Below, piece after piece: positions 46,706 through 55,653 of a DNA stretch of 64,000 bases. Position 1 is the stretch's first letter, and each line of letters starts with the position of its first letter. Source of the DNA: Pseudomonadota bacterium (lineage in GTDB: Bacteria > Pseudomonadota > Alphaproteobacteria > Rhizobiales > Rhizobiaceae); the NCBI GenBank assembly GCA_023457435.1, contig JAEWLS010000042.1:5558-69557 (forward strand), in the 5' to 3' direction. The position numbers were made by a program, and so were the translations under genes. The notes below the pieces were generated by a model. It saw only the letters and a program-made list of their open reading frames with translations. It made no database searches and had not been told where the DNA came from.

Positions 46706-48826
46706 GTGACGTCATCCTCGATCTTCCGGCGGCTCCGGGCCGCCGCTTCCATGCAGAGCTGCCTCGCCGCGGCCGGCATCGCACTTCTCGTCATGCCCGT
46801 GTCCGGAATCGCCGAAGTCTCGCTCCCGTCTGTCGACGCTCCGCTGCCTGCCGTGCGGCCAGCGGCCTATGCGCCGGAACTCGACCGCAACCCCACCGGC
46901 TCGGTCGCCGCGGCGAAGGCCGGCCGGCTCGATGCCGCCCAGGCAGCTCCGCAGGATATCGGCCGCCTCAAGAGCGCACTCGACGCGCTGGGGAAAGGCG
47001 ACCTCGCCGGCGCGCGCCGCGTCCGCGACGCGCTGTCGGCAAATTCGCTCGATCATCAGATCCTGTCGTGGGCGATCGCGCTCGGCGGCGGCGACGCCAC
47101 CAGCGGCGAGATCGTAGCGGCGGCGCGCGAGCTTTCCGGCTGGCCGGGCCAAAAGGCACTGCGCCGCAACTTCGAGCGCGCGCTGGCAAGGGAAAATGCA
47201 TCGCCGGCCTCCGTCGTGAAGTCGTTCGGCGGCTCTGCGCCGAGCACGCTCGACGGTGCCATTGCACTCGCACGCGCGCAGCTCGCGCTCGGCAACGCAG
47301 CCCCGGCACGCGAGGCGATCGCGCCGACCTGGCGCCGCGAGAAGCTCGAGGCACCTCAGGAAACCGCAATAATGCGCGAGTTCGGCAAGGTGCTCACCCG
47401 CGCCGACCACCGCGCCCGCATGGAGCAGATGCTGCATCACGAGCGCGCCAACTCCGCGATCCGCGTCGCCAAGGTCGCGGGCGCCGAGAAGCTGGCTGAG
47501 GCATGGGCCGCGGTACTGCGCAAGGACAAGAACGCCGGCAAGCTGCTCGACGCCGTGCCGCGCGCCGAGCGCGGCGCTGGTTTCGTCTTCGCCAAATCGC
47601 GTCATTTGCGCTGGGCCGGAAAGTACAAGGAAGCCGCCGAAATCATGCTGACGGCGCCGACCGACGCCGCTTCGCTCGTCGATCCGGATGCCTGGTGGAC
47701 CGAGCGCCGCGTCCTGTCGCGCGAGCTGCTCGACCTCGGCGACACCCGCACGGCCTACAGGCTGGCCGCCGCGCATGCGGCTGAGTCGCCGTCGATGCGG
47801 GTCGACGCCGAATTTCACGCGGGGTGGTACGCGCTGCGCGGTCTCAACGACGCGGGCACGGCCGCCAAGCACTTCCAGCGAATCGCGCAGATTGCCGAAG
47901 GCGCGATCTCCCTGTCGCGGGCGTATTACTGGCTCGGGCGCGCTGCCGAGGCCGGCGGCGGCGGAAATGCGCGCGCCAGCTACGAGCGTGCCGCGCAGTA
48001 CGGCACGACGTTCTACGGGCAGCTCGCCGCCGCGAAGCTGGGCCGCAAGCAGCTTGCGGCGAGCTATCCTGCGCCTTCGGCCGACGACCGCCTGTCGTTC
48101 TCGAACCGCCAGGCCGTGCGCGCGATCCAGCGCCTCGAAGCAGCCGGCCACGAGCGCCGCGCCGACATGCTCTACCGCGACCTCGCGGGCGAACTGACCA
48201 GGCCTGGCGAACTGGCCCTGCTTGCCGTCATGGCCGAGCGCCGTGGCGACCATCACCTGGCCCTCAAGGTCGGCAAGATCGCCGCTTCGCGCGGCATCGA
48301 CGTGGGCGCCCTCTCCCATCCTGTCGGCGCCATTCCCGGTTCGGCCAAGATTTCCGGCGCGGGCAAGGCACTGGCCTACGCCATCGCCCGGCAGGAAAGC
48401 GAATTCAACGCCGGCGCCGTGTCGTCGGCCGGCGCGCGCGGTCTGCTACAGCTTATGCCGGGTACGGCGAAGTCGCTCGCAAAGTCCGCCGGGCTCGGCT
48501 ACTCGCCGCAGAAGCTCACCTCCGATCCGGCCTACAACGCCACGCTCGGCGCCGCCTATCTGAGCGACCAGCTCTCGCGATTCGACGGCTCCTATGTGCT
48601 GACTTTCGCGGGGTACAATGCCGGACCGAGCCGGGCCGCCGAGTGGGTCAAGCGCTACGGCGATCCGCGCGGCAAGAGCGTCGACACCATCGTCGACTGG
48701 ATCGAACGGATCCCGTTCACCGAGACCCGAAACTACGTCCAGCGGGTGATGGAGAACTACCAGGTCTACAAGATGCGGCTGTCCGGCAATTTCGACTTAG
48801 CCGGAGATCTCGTCAGCGGGCGCTGA
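46706..48826 (+). CDS. Soluble lytic murein transglycosylase (Slt70-like)
   Basis: This is a 706-residue periplasmic transglycosylase. A signal peptide (SSSIFRRLRAAASMQSCLAAAGIALLVMPVSGIA in pieces) is followed by a long helical U-shaped region of repeats (residues 60-540) and a C-terminal SLT domain with the catalytic Glu in ARQESEFNAGAVSSAGARGLLQLMP and AGYNAGPSRAAEWV. It cleaves peptidoglycan glycan strands. I use a GTG at 46706; an ATG at 46751 would leave a shorter signal sequence. A strong terminator follows. Confidence 0.93.
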   Translation: MTSSSIFRRLRAAASMQSCLAAAGIALLVMPVSGIAEVSLPSVDAPLPAVRPAAYAPELDRNPTGSVAAAKAGRLDAAQAAPQDIGRLKSALDALGKGDLAGARRVRDALSANSLDHQILSWAIALGGGDATSGEIVAAARELSGWPGQKALRRNFERALARENASPASVVKSFGGSAPSTLDGAIALARAQLALGNAAPAREAIAPTWRREKLEAPQETAIMREFGKVLTRADHRARMEQMLHHERANSAIRVAKVAGAEKLAEAWAAVLRKDKNAGKLLDAVPRAERGAGFVFAKSRHLRWAGKYKEAAEIMLTAPTDAASLVDPDAWWTERRVLSRELLDLGDTRTAYRLAAAHAAESPSMRVDAEFHAGWYALRGLNDAGTAAKHFQRIAQIAEGAISLSRAYYWLGRAAEAGGGGNARASYERAAQYGTTFYGQLAAAKLGRKQLAASYPAPSADDRLSFSNRQAVRAIQRLEAAGHERRADMLYRDLAGELTRPGELALLAVMAERRGDHHLALKVGKIAASRGIDVGALSHPVGAIPGSAKISGAGKALAYAIARQESEFNAGAVSSAGARGLLQLMPGTAKSLAKSAGLGYSPQKLTSDPAYNATLGAAYLSDQLSRFDGSYVLTFAGYNAGPSRAAEWVKRYGDPRGKSVDTIVDWIERIPFTETRNYVQRVMENYQVYKMRLSGNFDLAGDLVSGR

Positions 48827-48850
48827 CGACGCCCTCGCCGATACCTTCAA

Positions 48851-48873
48851 GGGGGCCCGACGGCCCCCTTTTT
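48851..48873 (+). terminator. Rho-independent terminator after the transglycosylase gene
   Basis: A perfect stem GGGGGCC/GGCCCCC (48851-48857 and 48862-48868) with a four-base loop CGAC is followed by TTTTT. It lies 24 bases after the stop codon. Confidence 0.9.
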
Positions 48874-48922
48874 CGTGATGCCGCGTAGGGTCTATAGCTC
48901 GATTTCCGATGGAGACGAGCGC

Positions 48923-49807
48923 ATGGCCGAGTTCGAAGACTTCTTCTACAGCGCGCAGGATGGGCTGCGGCTGCATGCCCGGATCTACGGCGGCATGGTT
49001 GCCGGCGCGCTTCCCGCGATCTGCCTCGCCGGACTGACGCGAAACGCCCGCGATTTCCACGAGCTCGCCATCCACCTGTCGAAGCGCGCCCGCGTGCGGC
49101 GAACGGTCGTGGCCTTCGATTACCGCGGTCGCGGCGGCTCCGAGTGGGACAAGAACTGGAAGAACTACGACTATATCGTCGAGGCCAACGACGTGATGGC
49201 CGGTCTGGCGGCGCTCGGCATCGGGAACGGCGCATTCATCGGTACATCGCGAGGCGGACTGATCACGCTGGCGATTGCGGCGCTACGGCCGGCCCTGCTT
49301 CGTGCCGTGGTGCTCAACGACATCGGCCCGGTGATCGAGGGCGCAGGCCTGGCGCAGATTCGCGGCTATCTGGAGCGCGCGCCGCGTCCGAGGACGCTCG
49401 ACGAAGCGGTCTCGATCCTCAAGGCGGCGCAGGGGAGCGCGTTCCCCGCGCTGTCGGAGGCCGACTGGCAACGCACGGCGCTGGCGATGTTCAAGGTGAC
49501 GGACGGGACTTTCGTCGCCGACTACGACCCGGCCCTGATCAAGACGCTGACGTCCATGGACTTCAGTCGCCCTCTGCCGATCCTTTGGCCGCAGTTCGAG
49601 GCGCTCTACGGCGTGCCTCTGCTCGCCATCCGCGGCGAGAACTCCGCGCTGATGTCGGCCGAAACGCTGGCCGAGATGGAGCGGCGCCATCCCGATATCC
49701 GGACGGTGACGGTTTCGGGTCAGGGCCATGCCCCATTCCTCGAGACTGCCGGCCTGCCTGCGAAGATCGCGGCATTCCTCGAGCGGGCGGATATCAGGGC
49801 GAGCTGA
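48923..49807 (+). CDS. Alpha/beta hydrolase
   Basis: This is a 294-residue alpha/beta hydrolase. The nucleophile elbow reads GTSRGG, in FIGTSRGGLITLA, the oxyanion region is AGLTRNARDFHELA, the acid lies near LLAIRGENSALM, and the histidine is in GQGHAPFLE. A substrate (ester, epoxide or lactone) cannot be named. The ATG at 48923 has GGAGACGAG upstream. It is monocistronic: a terminator precedes it and another follows. Confidence 0.9.
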   Translation: MAEFEDFFYSAQDGLRLHARIYGGMVAGALPAICLAGLTRNARDFHELAIHLSKRARVRRTVVAFDYRGRGGSEWDKNWKNYDYIVEANDVMAGLAALGIGNGAFIGTSRGGLITLAIAALRPALLRAVVLNDIGPVIEGAGLAQIRGYLERAPRPRTLDEAVSILKAAQGSAFPALSEADWQRTALAMFKVTDGTFVADYDPALIKTLTSMDFSRPLPILWPQFEALYGVPLLAIRGENSALMSAETLAEMERRHPDIRTVTVSGQGHAPFLETAGLPAKIAAFLERADIRAS

Positions 49808-49827
49808 TCGCCGGCATGCAGACATAG

Positions 49828-49860
49828 AAAAAGCCCAGCGGTTTCCCGCCGGGCTCTTTG
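49828..49860. terminator. Bidirectional terminator between hydrolase and porin
   Basis: AGCCC-A-GCGG, loop TTTC, CCGC-C-GGGCT forms a nine-pair stem with one mismatch. T-runs lie on both sides: CTTTG on the plus strand and a stronger TTTTT on the minus strand. It sits between the convergent hydrolase (plus) and porin (minus) genes and probably serves both. Confidence 0.85.
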
Positions 49861-49875
49861 TTTCAAGCGCTTGTA

Positions 49876-50922
49876 TTAGAACGAGCGCTGGATACGGACG
49901 ACTGCGCCGATGCCGTTGGCGGTATCGAAACGCACTTCCGGGATCACGTTCATGCCGCGAGCCACGGTGAAGTCGAGGTTCAGAGCGGAGTCGAAGCCGC
50001 CGGCAGAGAACCACTGAGCGTGCAGGTTGGCAGCAACCTTCGGCGAGAAGCGGGCCTGCAGGCCGGCGAGCACCGAGAAGGTCGAGACAGCCGGAGCCGC
50101 AACGGCGGGGCCACCAGCAGCCGGGATCAGAGCCGGGCCGGCGATCGCGAAGGCGCCCGGGCCAGACGAGTACAGCACGGCGAGAGCGCCGCTGACACCC
50201 GAATTGCCGAACTTCACGCGGGTCCAGGCCTTGGCGCCGAACGTGCCGACGTCGATGTCGTAGCCAGCCATCAAGCCGACCGAGCCCCAGCCGCGATCGA
50301 AGCGGATGCCGATCTCAGCGTCCGGCAGCAGGTTCACGTTGCCGTCGGTGGTCAGAGCGGCGATGAAGTTGAAGCCGTTCGAACCAGCGTAGGAGTAGCT
50401 GATCTCCGAGGTACGACGGAAGCCGTAGTAGCCGCCGTTGATGGTGAAGAAGCCGAAGCCCTGGAAGCGGGCGTACGGAGCAGCCTCACGACCGAACAGC
50501 CAGGAACCGCCGTTCGGGCGGATGACCTGGATGAAGGCCGAGTCGATCGCGGTGGTGACGCCGTATGCGCCGGCCGGACCGGTCAGCGGAGCGAAGCCCC
50601 AGTCGAAGTTGACGGCAGCGTAGCCGCGGATCGTGCCGACTTCCGAGTCGGAACGGGCGTCGAAGTTAGCCTGGAAACGAGCCAGCTTGGTGAGGCCAGC
50701 AGCCGCAACCGTGTTGTACTGGATCTCATAGCGCATGTACCCGCCGATCTTCAGGCAGGTCTCGGTCCCCGGGATGTAGAAGAAGCCGGCGCCGTACACG
50801 TCGCAGATGCGAACGTATTCCATCGGCTCCGGTTCAGCCATGACGATCGCGTCAGCAGCCTGGGCGCCGGTCGAAACCGTCGCGAGGGCCGCAGAGCCGA
50901 TCAGAAGGCTCTTGATGTTCAT
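49876..50922 (-). CDS. Omp2-like outer-membrane porin, copy 1
   Basis: This is a 348-residue porin of the alphaproteobacterial Omp2/PorB type. The signal peptide (NIKSLLIGSAALATVSTGAQA) is followed by AEPMEYVRICDVYGAGFFYIPGTETCLKIGGYMRY in pieces, with the paired cysteines of the N-terminal hairpin and a barrel ending in the C-terminal Phe (QRSF). It forms trimers in the outer membrane for small solute entry. GGAGG lies upstream of the start. It shares its first 70 residues almost exactly with the second copy. Confidence 0.95.
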   Translation of the reverse strand: MNIKSLLIGSAALATVSTGAQAADAIVMAEPEPMEYVRICDVYGAGFFYIPGTETCLKIGGYMRYEIQYNTVAAAGLTKLARFQANFDARSDSEVGTIRGYAAVNFDWGFAPLTGPAGAYGVTTAIDSAFIQVIRPNGGSWLFGREAAPYARFQGFGFFTINGGYYGFRRTSEISYSYAGSNGFNFIAALTTDGNVNLLPDAEIGIRFDRGWGSVGLMAGYDIDVGTFGAKAWTRVKFGNSGVSGALAVLYSSGPGAFAIAGPALIPAAGGPAVAAPAVSTFSVLAGLQARFSPKVAANLHAQWFSAGGFDSALNLDFTVARGMNVIPEVRFDTANGIGAVVRIQRSF

Positions 50923-51226
50923 TTCTGACCTCCAGTCAAAAGTTAATATGGGTCTGGGTACTTTTTTGCCGAAGGACAGCGTTCCCTGCCCCATCCCCAA
51001 GCGACGAAAAAGATGCGCGACACGCCCCTTCTTCGAGTCGAAGATTTACCGAACGGCCCGGCCCGTTCAACAAGGATCGTGGCCAACTCGACGTTGCGCG
51101 GCTGCTATCGGAACCCCTTGTTGCAGAAAAGCCACGTTTTGGCCATGTGGGGTAAGGAAGCGTTAACCACGGCGATCCGCGGCGTGTCGAAACCGCTGAA
51201 AACCCGCATGTGATGGAAAGGTCGGA
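50923..51226. other. Intergenic leader of porin copy 1
   Basis: These 304 bases lie between the porin start and the tRNA-Ser CCA end. A GGAGG ribosome site sits just before the porin ATG. Beyond that I see AT-richer stretches that may hold promoters and a long untranslated leader, which is usual for porin genes, but no gene or clear hairpin. Confidence 0.5.
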
Positions 51227-51317
51227 TGGCGGAGAGGATGGGATTCGAACCCACGAGACCCTTTTGAGGTCTACTCCCTTAGCAGGGGAGCGCCTTCGAC
51301 CACTCGGCCACCTCTCC
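51227..51317 (-). tRNA. tRNA-Ser (anticodon GCU)
   Basis: The acceptor stem GGAGAGG (51317-51311) pairs with CCTCTCC (51237-51231). The D loop contains GCCGAGTGGTCGAAGGC. The anticodon stem CTCCC/GGGAG encloses CTGCTAA, so the anticodon is GCU, reading AGC and AGU serine codons. A long variable arm, expected for serine, and the T arm GGGTTCGAATCCC follow. The discriminator is G and the 3' CCA is encoded. It is on the minus strand between two divergent porin genes. Confidence 0.97.
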
Positions 51318-51868
51318 AACGGTCCCGGCAGATAAAGAAAACGGCGCCGCCGCGCAACACGCCAGGCACCCGCGCTTCACAATATCTATAGGGGGCGTTT
51401 GGAGCGCATCATATTTCCATATCGACGCCAGGAGATCTCTCCCTCGAATCTGCGTCCACGATCGAGACGGATCGATCGTGGACGGGACGCTTCCTGCCCG
51501 CTCCGAATCCTGCCGTGAAGACGAGACAGCTGTCAGACCATCCTGCCGCCGCCGTGCTGGAGCAGTGCGCGCGCCATCGCGGAGCTCGGGACCGGCCCAA
51601 CTCGCCGGATTGACCACGCCTTGGGCGATTTCGGCCCGTACGCGATGCAGACTGCGACGACGCGGTGCAACTGCACACTCCTCGTGCACAGCGCTGCGGC
51701 GTTTATGCAACACTGCGCCTGCGGCCTGATTCCGCGCGGGTTCCGGCCGGCAATTTCAGTTGTACGAGCCCAGAAACCGCCGGATAACGAGCCAAGCCCG
51801 GAGAGGGAGCGTCGATCCCAAGCGACGCAGTTTTCCGGTCGGGGACAAAAGCAAGTTCGGAGAACAAC
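51318..51868. other. Intergenic region between tRNA-Ser and porin copy 2
   Basis: These 551 bases contain no gene that I can support. They hold a 13-bp perfect inverted repeat (51453-51484), several short palindromes such as GTGCA-AC-TGCAC, and, near the right end, a CGGAG ribosome site for the second porin. The promoter of the porin and the tRNA promoter should be here. Confidence 0.5.
51453..51484. repeat. 13-bp perfect inverted repeat
   Basis: CGTCCACGATCGA (51453-51465) and TCGATCGTGGACG (51472-51484) are exact reverse complements around GACGGA. There is no T-run, so it is not a terminator. It could be a regulator site or a stem-loop upstream of either tRNA-Ser or porin copy 2. Confidence 0.8.
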
Positions 51869-52885
51869 ATGAACATCAAGAGCCTCCTCATTGGCTCAGC
51901 CGCTCTCGCGGCGGTGTCGACCGGTGCCCAGGCTGCCGACGCGATCGTCGTCGCCGAGCCGGAGCCGATGGAATACGTCCGCATCTGCGACGTGTACGGT
52001 GCCGGCTTCTTCTACATTCCCGGCACCGAGACCTGCCTGAAGATCGGCGGGTACATGCGCTACGACGTCTACTACAGCGTCGATGTCGCCGGCGGCCTCA
52101 CCACGCGCGCCCGTTTCGCTCCGAGCTTCGATGTTCGTTCGGACTCGGAAGTCGGCACGATCCGCGGCTACGCCGAGCTTGAAATCGACTATTTCTACAA
52201 CACCGGCCTAGCTCCCGCGGCGTATGGCATCGGCCTCGACGCCGTTTCGGCCTACATCCAGGTCATTCGCCCGAACGGCGGCTCCTGGCTCTTCGGCCGC
52301 GCCGAGACCCCGTATACCCGCTTCCTCGGCTATTCGAGCTCGATGGCCTGGCTGGACGGCTACTACTCCTACCGTCGCTCGAGCGAGATCAGCTATACCT
52401 TCAACGGTTCGAACGGCTTCAACTTCATCGCCGCGATCGTCAACGACGGCGATGCCGACTTCCTGCATGACGGTGAACTCGGCCTGAAGTTCTCGCGCGG
52501 CTGGGGTGAGGTCGGTGCCATCGTCGGCTACGACTCGAGCGTCGGCGGCATCGGCGCCAAGGCCTCGCTGCAGATCAACTTCCCGAACACCTCGGGCAGC
52601 TACTTCAAGCTGATGGCCATGTACGCTTCGGTGACGGCGGCCGGCGGCTCGGTCTACGGCCTCGACGCCACGTCGACGTTCTCGGTCCTCGCAGCCGCGA
52701 ACTTCGCCTTCTCGCAGAAGGTGTCGCTCGGTCTGCACGCTCAGTGGCTCAACAGCGGCAATTTCTTCGCCGGCGCCACGCTGCCGATCACGGTCGCTCC
52801 GGGCCTCGAGATTCGTCCGGAAGTCGCCTACGACAGCGGCGGCAACGGCCTGATGGGCATGATGCGCTTCCAGCGCTCGTTCTAA
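51869..52885 (+). CDS. Omp2-like outer-membrane porin, copy 2
   Basis: This is a 338-residue porin with the same signal peptide and first hairpin as copy 1 (starting NIKSLLIGSAALAAVSTGAQA, with ICDVYGAG and ETCLKIGG). The loops in the middle differ strongly: it has an aromatic YFYNTG and YSSSMAWLDGYYSYRR region where copy 1 has other residues. The last residue is Phe. It faces away from copy 1 across tRNA-Ser. Such pairs can recombine or be switched in Brucella-like genera. A near-perfect terminator follows. Confidence 0.95.
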   Translation: MNIKSLLIGSAALAAVSTGAQAADAIVVAEPEPMEYVRICDVYGAGFFYIPGTETCLKIGGYMRYDVYYSVDVAGGLTTRARFAPSFDVRSDSEVGTIRGYAELEIDYFYNTGLAPAAYGIGLDAVSAYIQVIRPNGGSWLFGRAETPYTRFLGYSSSMAWLDGYYSYRRSSEISYTFNGSNGFNFIAAIVNDGDADFLHDGELGLKFSRGWGEVGAIVGYDSSVGGIGAKASLQINFPNTSGSYFKLMAMYASVTAAGGSVYGLDATSTFSVLAAANFAFSQKVSLGLHAQWLNSGNFFAGATLPITVAPGLEIRPEVAYDSGGNGLMGMMRFQRSF

Positions 52886-52906
52886 GCCCGAAACGCTTCA
52901 ACTTCG

Positions 52907-52937
52907 AAAAACCCGGCGGGAAACCGCCGGGTTTTTT
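52907..52937 (+). terminator. Rho-independent terminator after porin copy 2
   Basis: A perfect 13-bp stem, AAAAACCCGGCGG with CCGCCGGGTTTTT (52907-52919 and 52924-52936), has a GAAA loop, and the T-run is part of the stem. It lies 21 bases after the stop codon. Confidence 0.93.
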
Positions 52938-53012
52938 ATTTTCGGGGTACCGTCGCGCGTTGTCGCAGGGACGCGTTCGTCGTAATCCTGCCCGCCGACA
53001 CGGACGAGGATC

Positions 53013-54125
53013 ATGACGCAAACCCCGCGATTGACAGCGCTGGCCGAGCGCCTGCCATCCACGGTCCCCTTCGTCGGCCCTGAAAACCAGGAACGCAAGC
53101 GCGGACACCCGTTCCGCGCCCGCCTCGGCGCCAACGAGAACGGCTTCGGACCGGCGCCTTCGGTCGCTCGCGCCATGGCGGCTGCGGCCGGCGAGATGTG
53201 GAAGTACTGCGACCCGGACAATTTCGACCTGAAGGCGGCCGTCGCGGAGAACTGCCGCGTCCCGTTCGAGAGCGTCGCCATCGGCGAGGGTATCGACGGG
53301 CTGCTCGGGCTCCTCGTTCGCCTCTACGCGGAAGCCGGCACGCCGGTAGTAACCTCGCTCGGCGCCTACCCGACCTTCAACTACCATGTCGCCGGTTTCG
53401 GCGCGCGACTGGTCACCGTTCCCTATGAGAACGACCGCGAGAGCCTTGAGGGCCTGCTCTCGGCGGTGACTGCCGAAAGCGCGCCGCTGGTTTACCTCTC
53501 CAACCCGGACAATCCGATGGGCACGTGGTGGGAGGCGGCCGAGATCGAGCGCTTCGTCGCCCGCCTGCCCTCGACCACCCTGCTTCTGCTCGACGAAGCC
53601 TATGGCGAGACGGCTCCGGCGTCGGCGATTCCGGCCATCGATGTCGCGCGGCCGAACGTCGTGCGGCTGCGCACTTTCTCGAAGGCCTACGGGCTTGCCG
53701 GCCTGCGCTGCGGCTACGCCATCGGCCACCCGGCTGTGATCGCGGCCATCGACAAGGTCCGCAATCACTACGGCATGAACAAGATGGCGCAGGTCGCCGG
53801 CGTCGCCGCGCTGGCCGACCAGGAGTATCTGCGCAGCGTCGTGGCGCGGATCGCCGCGGCGCGCGACGAGATCGCGCGCATCGGGCGCGCCAACGGCCTG
53901 GTCCCGCTCGCTTCCGCGTCGAATTTCGTCACCATGGAAAGCGGCGGCGACGGCGCCTATGCCATGCGCCTGATGCAAGCGCTGTTGGCGCGCGACGTCT
54001 TCGTGCGCAAGCCGATGGCGCCCGGTCTCGACCGCTGCATCCGTGTCAGCTGCGGCCCGCAAGCCGAGCTCGATATCTTCGCCGCCGAGCTGCCGGGAGC
54101 GATTGCGGACGCGCGGGGCGGCTGA
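53013..54125 (+). CDS. Histidinol-phosphate aminotransferase-like enzyme
   Basis: This is a 370-residue PLP enzyme of the aminotransferase class I/II fold, HisC-like branch. The PLP lysine lies in RTFSKAYGLAGLRCGYAIG, an asparagine in YLSNPDNPMG, and an aspartate in LLLDEAYGE. No histidine genes are near, so it may use an aromatic or other acid, or be a second HisC. The start at 53013 follows the porin terminator by 75 bases. The convergent tetR gene starts beyond its stop. Confidence 0.9.
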   Translation: MTQTPRLTALAERLPSTVPFVGPENQERKRGHPFRARLGANENGFGPAPSVARAMAAAAGEMWKYCDPDNFDLKAAVAENCRVPFESVAIGEGIDGLLGLLVRLYAEAGTPVVTSLGAYPTFNYHVAGFGARLVTVPYENDRESLEGLLSAVTAESAPLVYLSNPDNPMGTWWEAAEIERFVARLPSTTLLLLDEAYGETAPASAIPAIDVARPNVVRLRTFSKAYGLAGLRCGYAIGHPAVIAAIDKVRNHYGMNKMAQVAGVAALADQEYLRSVVARIAAARDEIARIGRANGLVPLASASNFVTMESGGDGAYAMRLMQALLARDVFVRKPMAPGLDRCIRVSCGPQAELDIFAAELPGAIADARGG

Positions 54126-54131
54126 GGCGCG

Positions 54132-54698
54132 CTACGGTCGTGTCGCGGCAAGTCCGCGGCCGAAGGCGCGAAGCAGGCGGGCGAGCGATTCCTTCGCGTC
54201 GAGCGCCAGTCCGAAGCCGCCGGCGGCCTCGAGCGAGACGAAGCCGTGGATGATGGCGCGCAGGCCGCGCGTTGCGTGCAGCGCGTCGTCGCCGGTCAGG
54301 CCGTAGCCGGACAGCACGGCGAGAACCACGCCGACGGTCTCGTTGCCGGCATCGCGCAGTTCGTCGTCGTCGCGAGCGGGTGCCTTCAAGGACGCAGCAT
54401 AGAGGCCGGGGCGCTCCCGCGCGAAGTCGCGGTACGCGAGCCCGACCGCCAGCAGCGCGTCCTCGCGCGACACGCCGGCAGCCGCGCGCAGCATGCGGCC
54501 TGCCGCCTCGCGAGCTCCGGCGAGCGCCAGTGCGCGCTCGATCTCGGCAAGGTTGCGCACATGGTTGTAGAGCGAAGGCGGCTTGACGCCGAGCTCCTGC
54601 GCCAGCCGCGCCAGCGTCACCGCCGCCATTCCTTCGCCGTCGGCGAGCCGGGCGGCGGCGTCGATCACCGCCGCCCTGTCCAGTCCTGCGCGGGGCAT
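54132..54698 (-). CDS. TetR/AcrR family regulator
   Basis: This is a 188-residue repressor. The helix-turn-helix is TLARLAQELGVKPPSLYNHVRN at about residues 28-49; the C-terminal domain resembles the WHG-type ligand domain (RGLRAIIHGFVSLEAAGGFG). Its start overlaps the hydrolase stop by one base, so the two are one operon. Two identical-type palindromes in front of the hydrolase are its likely operators, implying autorepression relieved by the hydrolase substrate or a related ligand. Confidence 0.92.
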   Translation of the reverse strand: MPRAGLDRAAVIDAAARLADGEGMAAVTLARLAQELGVKPPSLYNHVRNLAEIERALALAGAREAAGRMLRAAAGVSREDALLAVGLAYRDFARERPGLYAASLKAPARDDDELRDAGNETVGVVLAVLSGYGLTGDDALHATRGLRAIIHGFVSLEAAGGFGLALDAKESLARLLRAFGRGLAATRP

Positions 54699-55609
54699 CA
54701 GCTGCGGCCGTTGGCGCGGATGAAGGAGACAATCGCCGCGGCGACTGCGTCCGGCTGCTCCACCTGCGGATAGTGCCCTGCCCCATCGACCATCATGGCG
54801 CTTCCGCGCAGCAGGCCGGCAACGGTGTCGGCCTCTGCCCTCGGGTCCGCGAAGTCTGGATCGGCCGTGCCCATGATGGTGAGCGACGGCGCCCTTACCT
54901 CATGCAGCCGGGCCTCGACGTCGGCCTTGCTCGCCGCCATCATCGCCCGCAGCGCGTCCATGCGGCCGGGCTCGGCAAGGTTGGCGGCCAGCGCCGTCGC
55001 GTAGGCGTCGAAATCCGAAGGCTTCGTGCCATAGAGCGTGGCGTAGAACTTCTTCCACGCCCACGCGCCCCACGGGCCCGCGAACGCCAGCTTGATGATT
55101 GCCTTCTGCGCCCATCCGGAAAGGCGCGATTTCGGCGGCACATCGCGCACGAACGGCCCGATGGCCACGATGCCGGACACGGCCTGTGGCGCCTCGGCCG
55201 CCGCCCACGCGACCGCGGCTGCGCCCATCGACGTGCCGATCAGTGTGGCCGGACCGGCGTCCAGCCTTTTTACCAGCGCGAGCACGTCGGCGCCGATCGC
55301 CGATGCGCTGTGGTCCGGCCATCCGGTGGACGATTCGCCGTGGCCGCGCAGGTCCATGGTGACGGCGCGATATCCGGCGGCTGCGAGCCTCGGTGCGAGT
55401 GTGCGGTACTCGGCGCGCACGTCGCCCAGCCCGGGCACCATGATGACGAGCGGCCCGGAGCCGACATCGTCGTACGCAATGTGGCCACCGTCGAGTTCAA
55501 GGAATCGCGTGGCGGGCGGGGTCGTGGATGTCGCTTTCACCTGTAGGGACACGGATGGGTGGCTGAAGTGCGTCTGCATGGCGCTGTCGGTGGCGTAAGC
55601 GGCTGACAT
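54698..55609 (-). CDS. Alpha/beta hydrolase under TetR control
   Basis: This is a 303-residue alpha/beta hydrolase. The nucleophile elbow is GTSMGAAAVAWAAAE, the oxyanion area is MVPGLGDVRAEYR, the acid is in IMGTADPDFADP, and the histidine is in DGAGHYPQVEQP. The pattern fits the haloalkane dehalogenase/epoxide hydrolase-like branch, but the substrate is unknown. The start at 55609 is chosen because an AGGAG ribosome site sits six bases upstream; an ATG two codons earlier would abut that site. Confidence 0.88.
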   Translation of the reverse strand: MSAAYATDSAMQTHFSHPSVSLQVKATSTTPPATRFLELDGGHIAYDDVGSGPLVIMVPGLGDVRAEYRTLAPRLAAAGYRAVTMDLRGHGESSTGWPDHSASAIGADVLALVKRLDAGPATLIGTSMGAAAVAWAAAEAPQAVSGIVAIGPFVRDVPPKSRLSGWAQKAIIKLAFAGPWGAWAWKKFYATLYGTKPSDFDAYATALAANLAEPGRMDALRAMMAASKADVEARLHEVRAPSLTIMGTADPDFADPRAEADTVAGLLRGSAMMVDGAGHYPQVEQPDAVAAAIVSFIRANGRS

Positions 55610-55620
55610 GGTCATCTCCT

Positions 55621-55653
55621 AATGTCATTCGTTCCTTTACTAATGGCATTAGT
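55621..55653 (-). promoter_or_regulatory. Two TetR-type operator palindromes
   Basis: AATG-T-CATT (55621-55629) and ACTAATG-G-CATTAGT (55639-55653) share the form CTAATG-N-CATTAG, with centres 21 bp apart, about two helical turns. They lie 12 to 44 bases upstream of the hydrolase start. Binding of two TetR dimers on one DNA face is a natural reading. Confidence 0.8.

Noticed and set aside
46712..48319. A 535-codon open frame antisense to the transglycosylase
   Set aside because: Shadow frame; the SLT domain and signal peptide on the plus strand are clear.
53013..54125. Naming the aminotransferase hisC with confidence
   Set aside because: The fold and lysine site fit HisC, but there are no histidine genes nearby and paralogues of this family act on other substrates.
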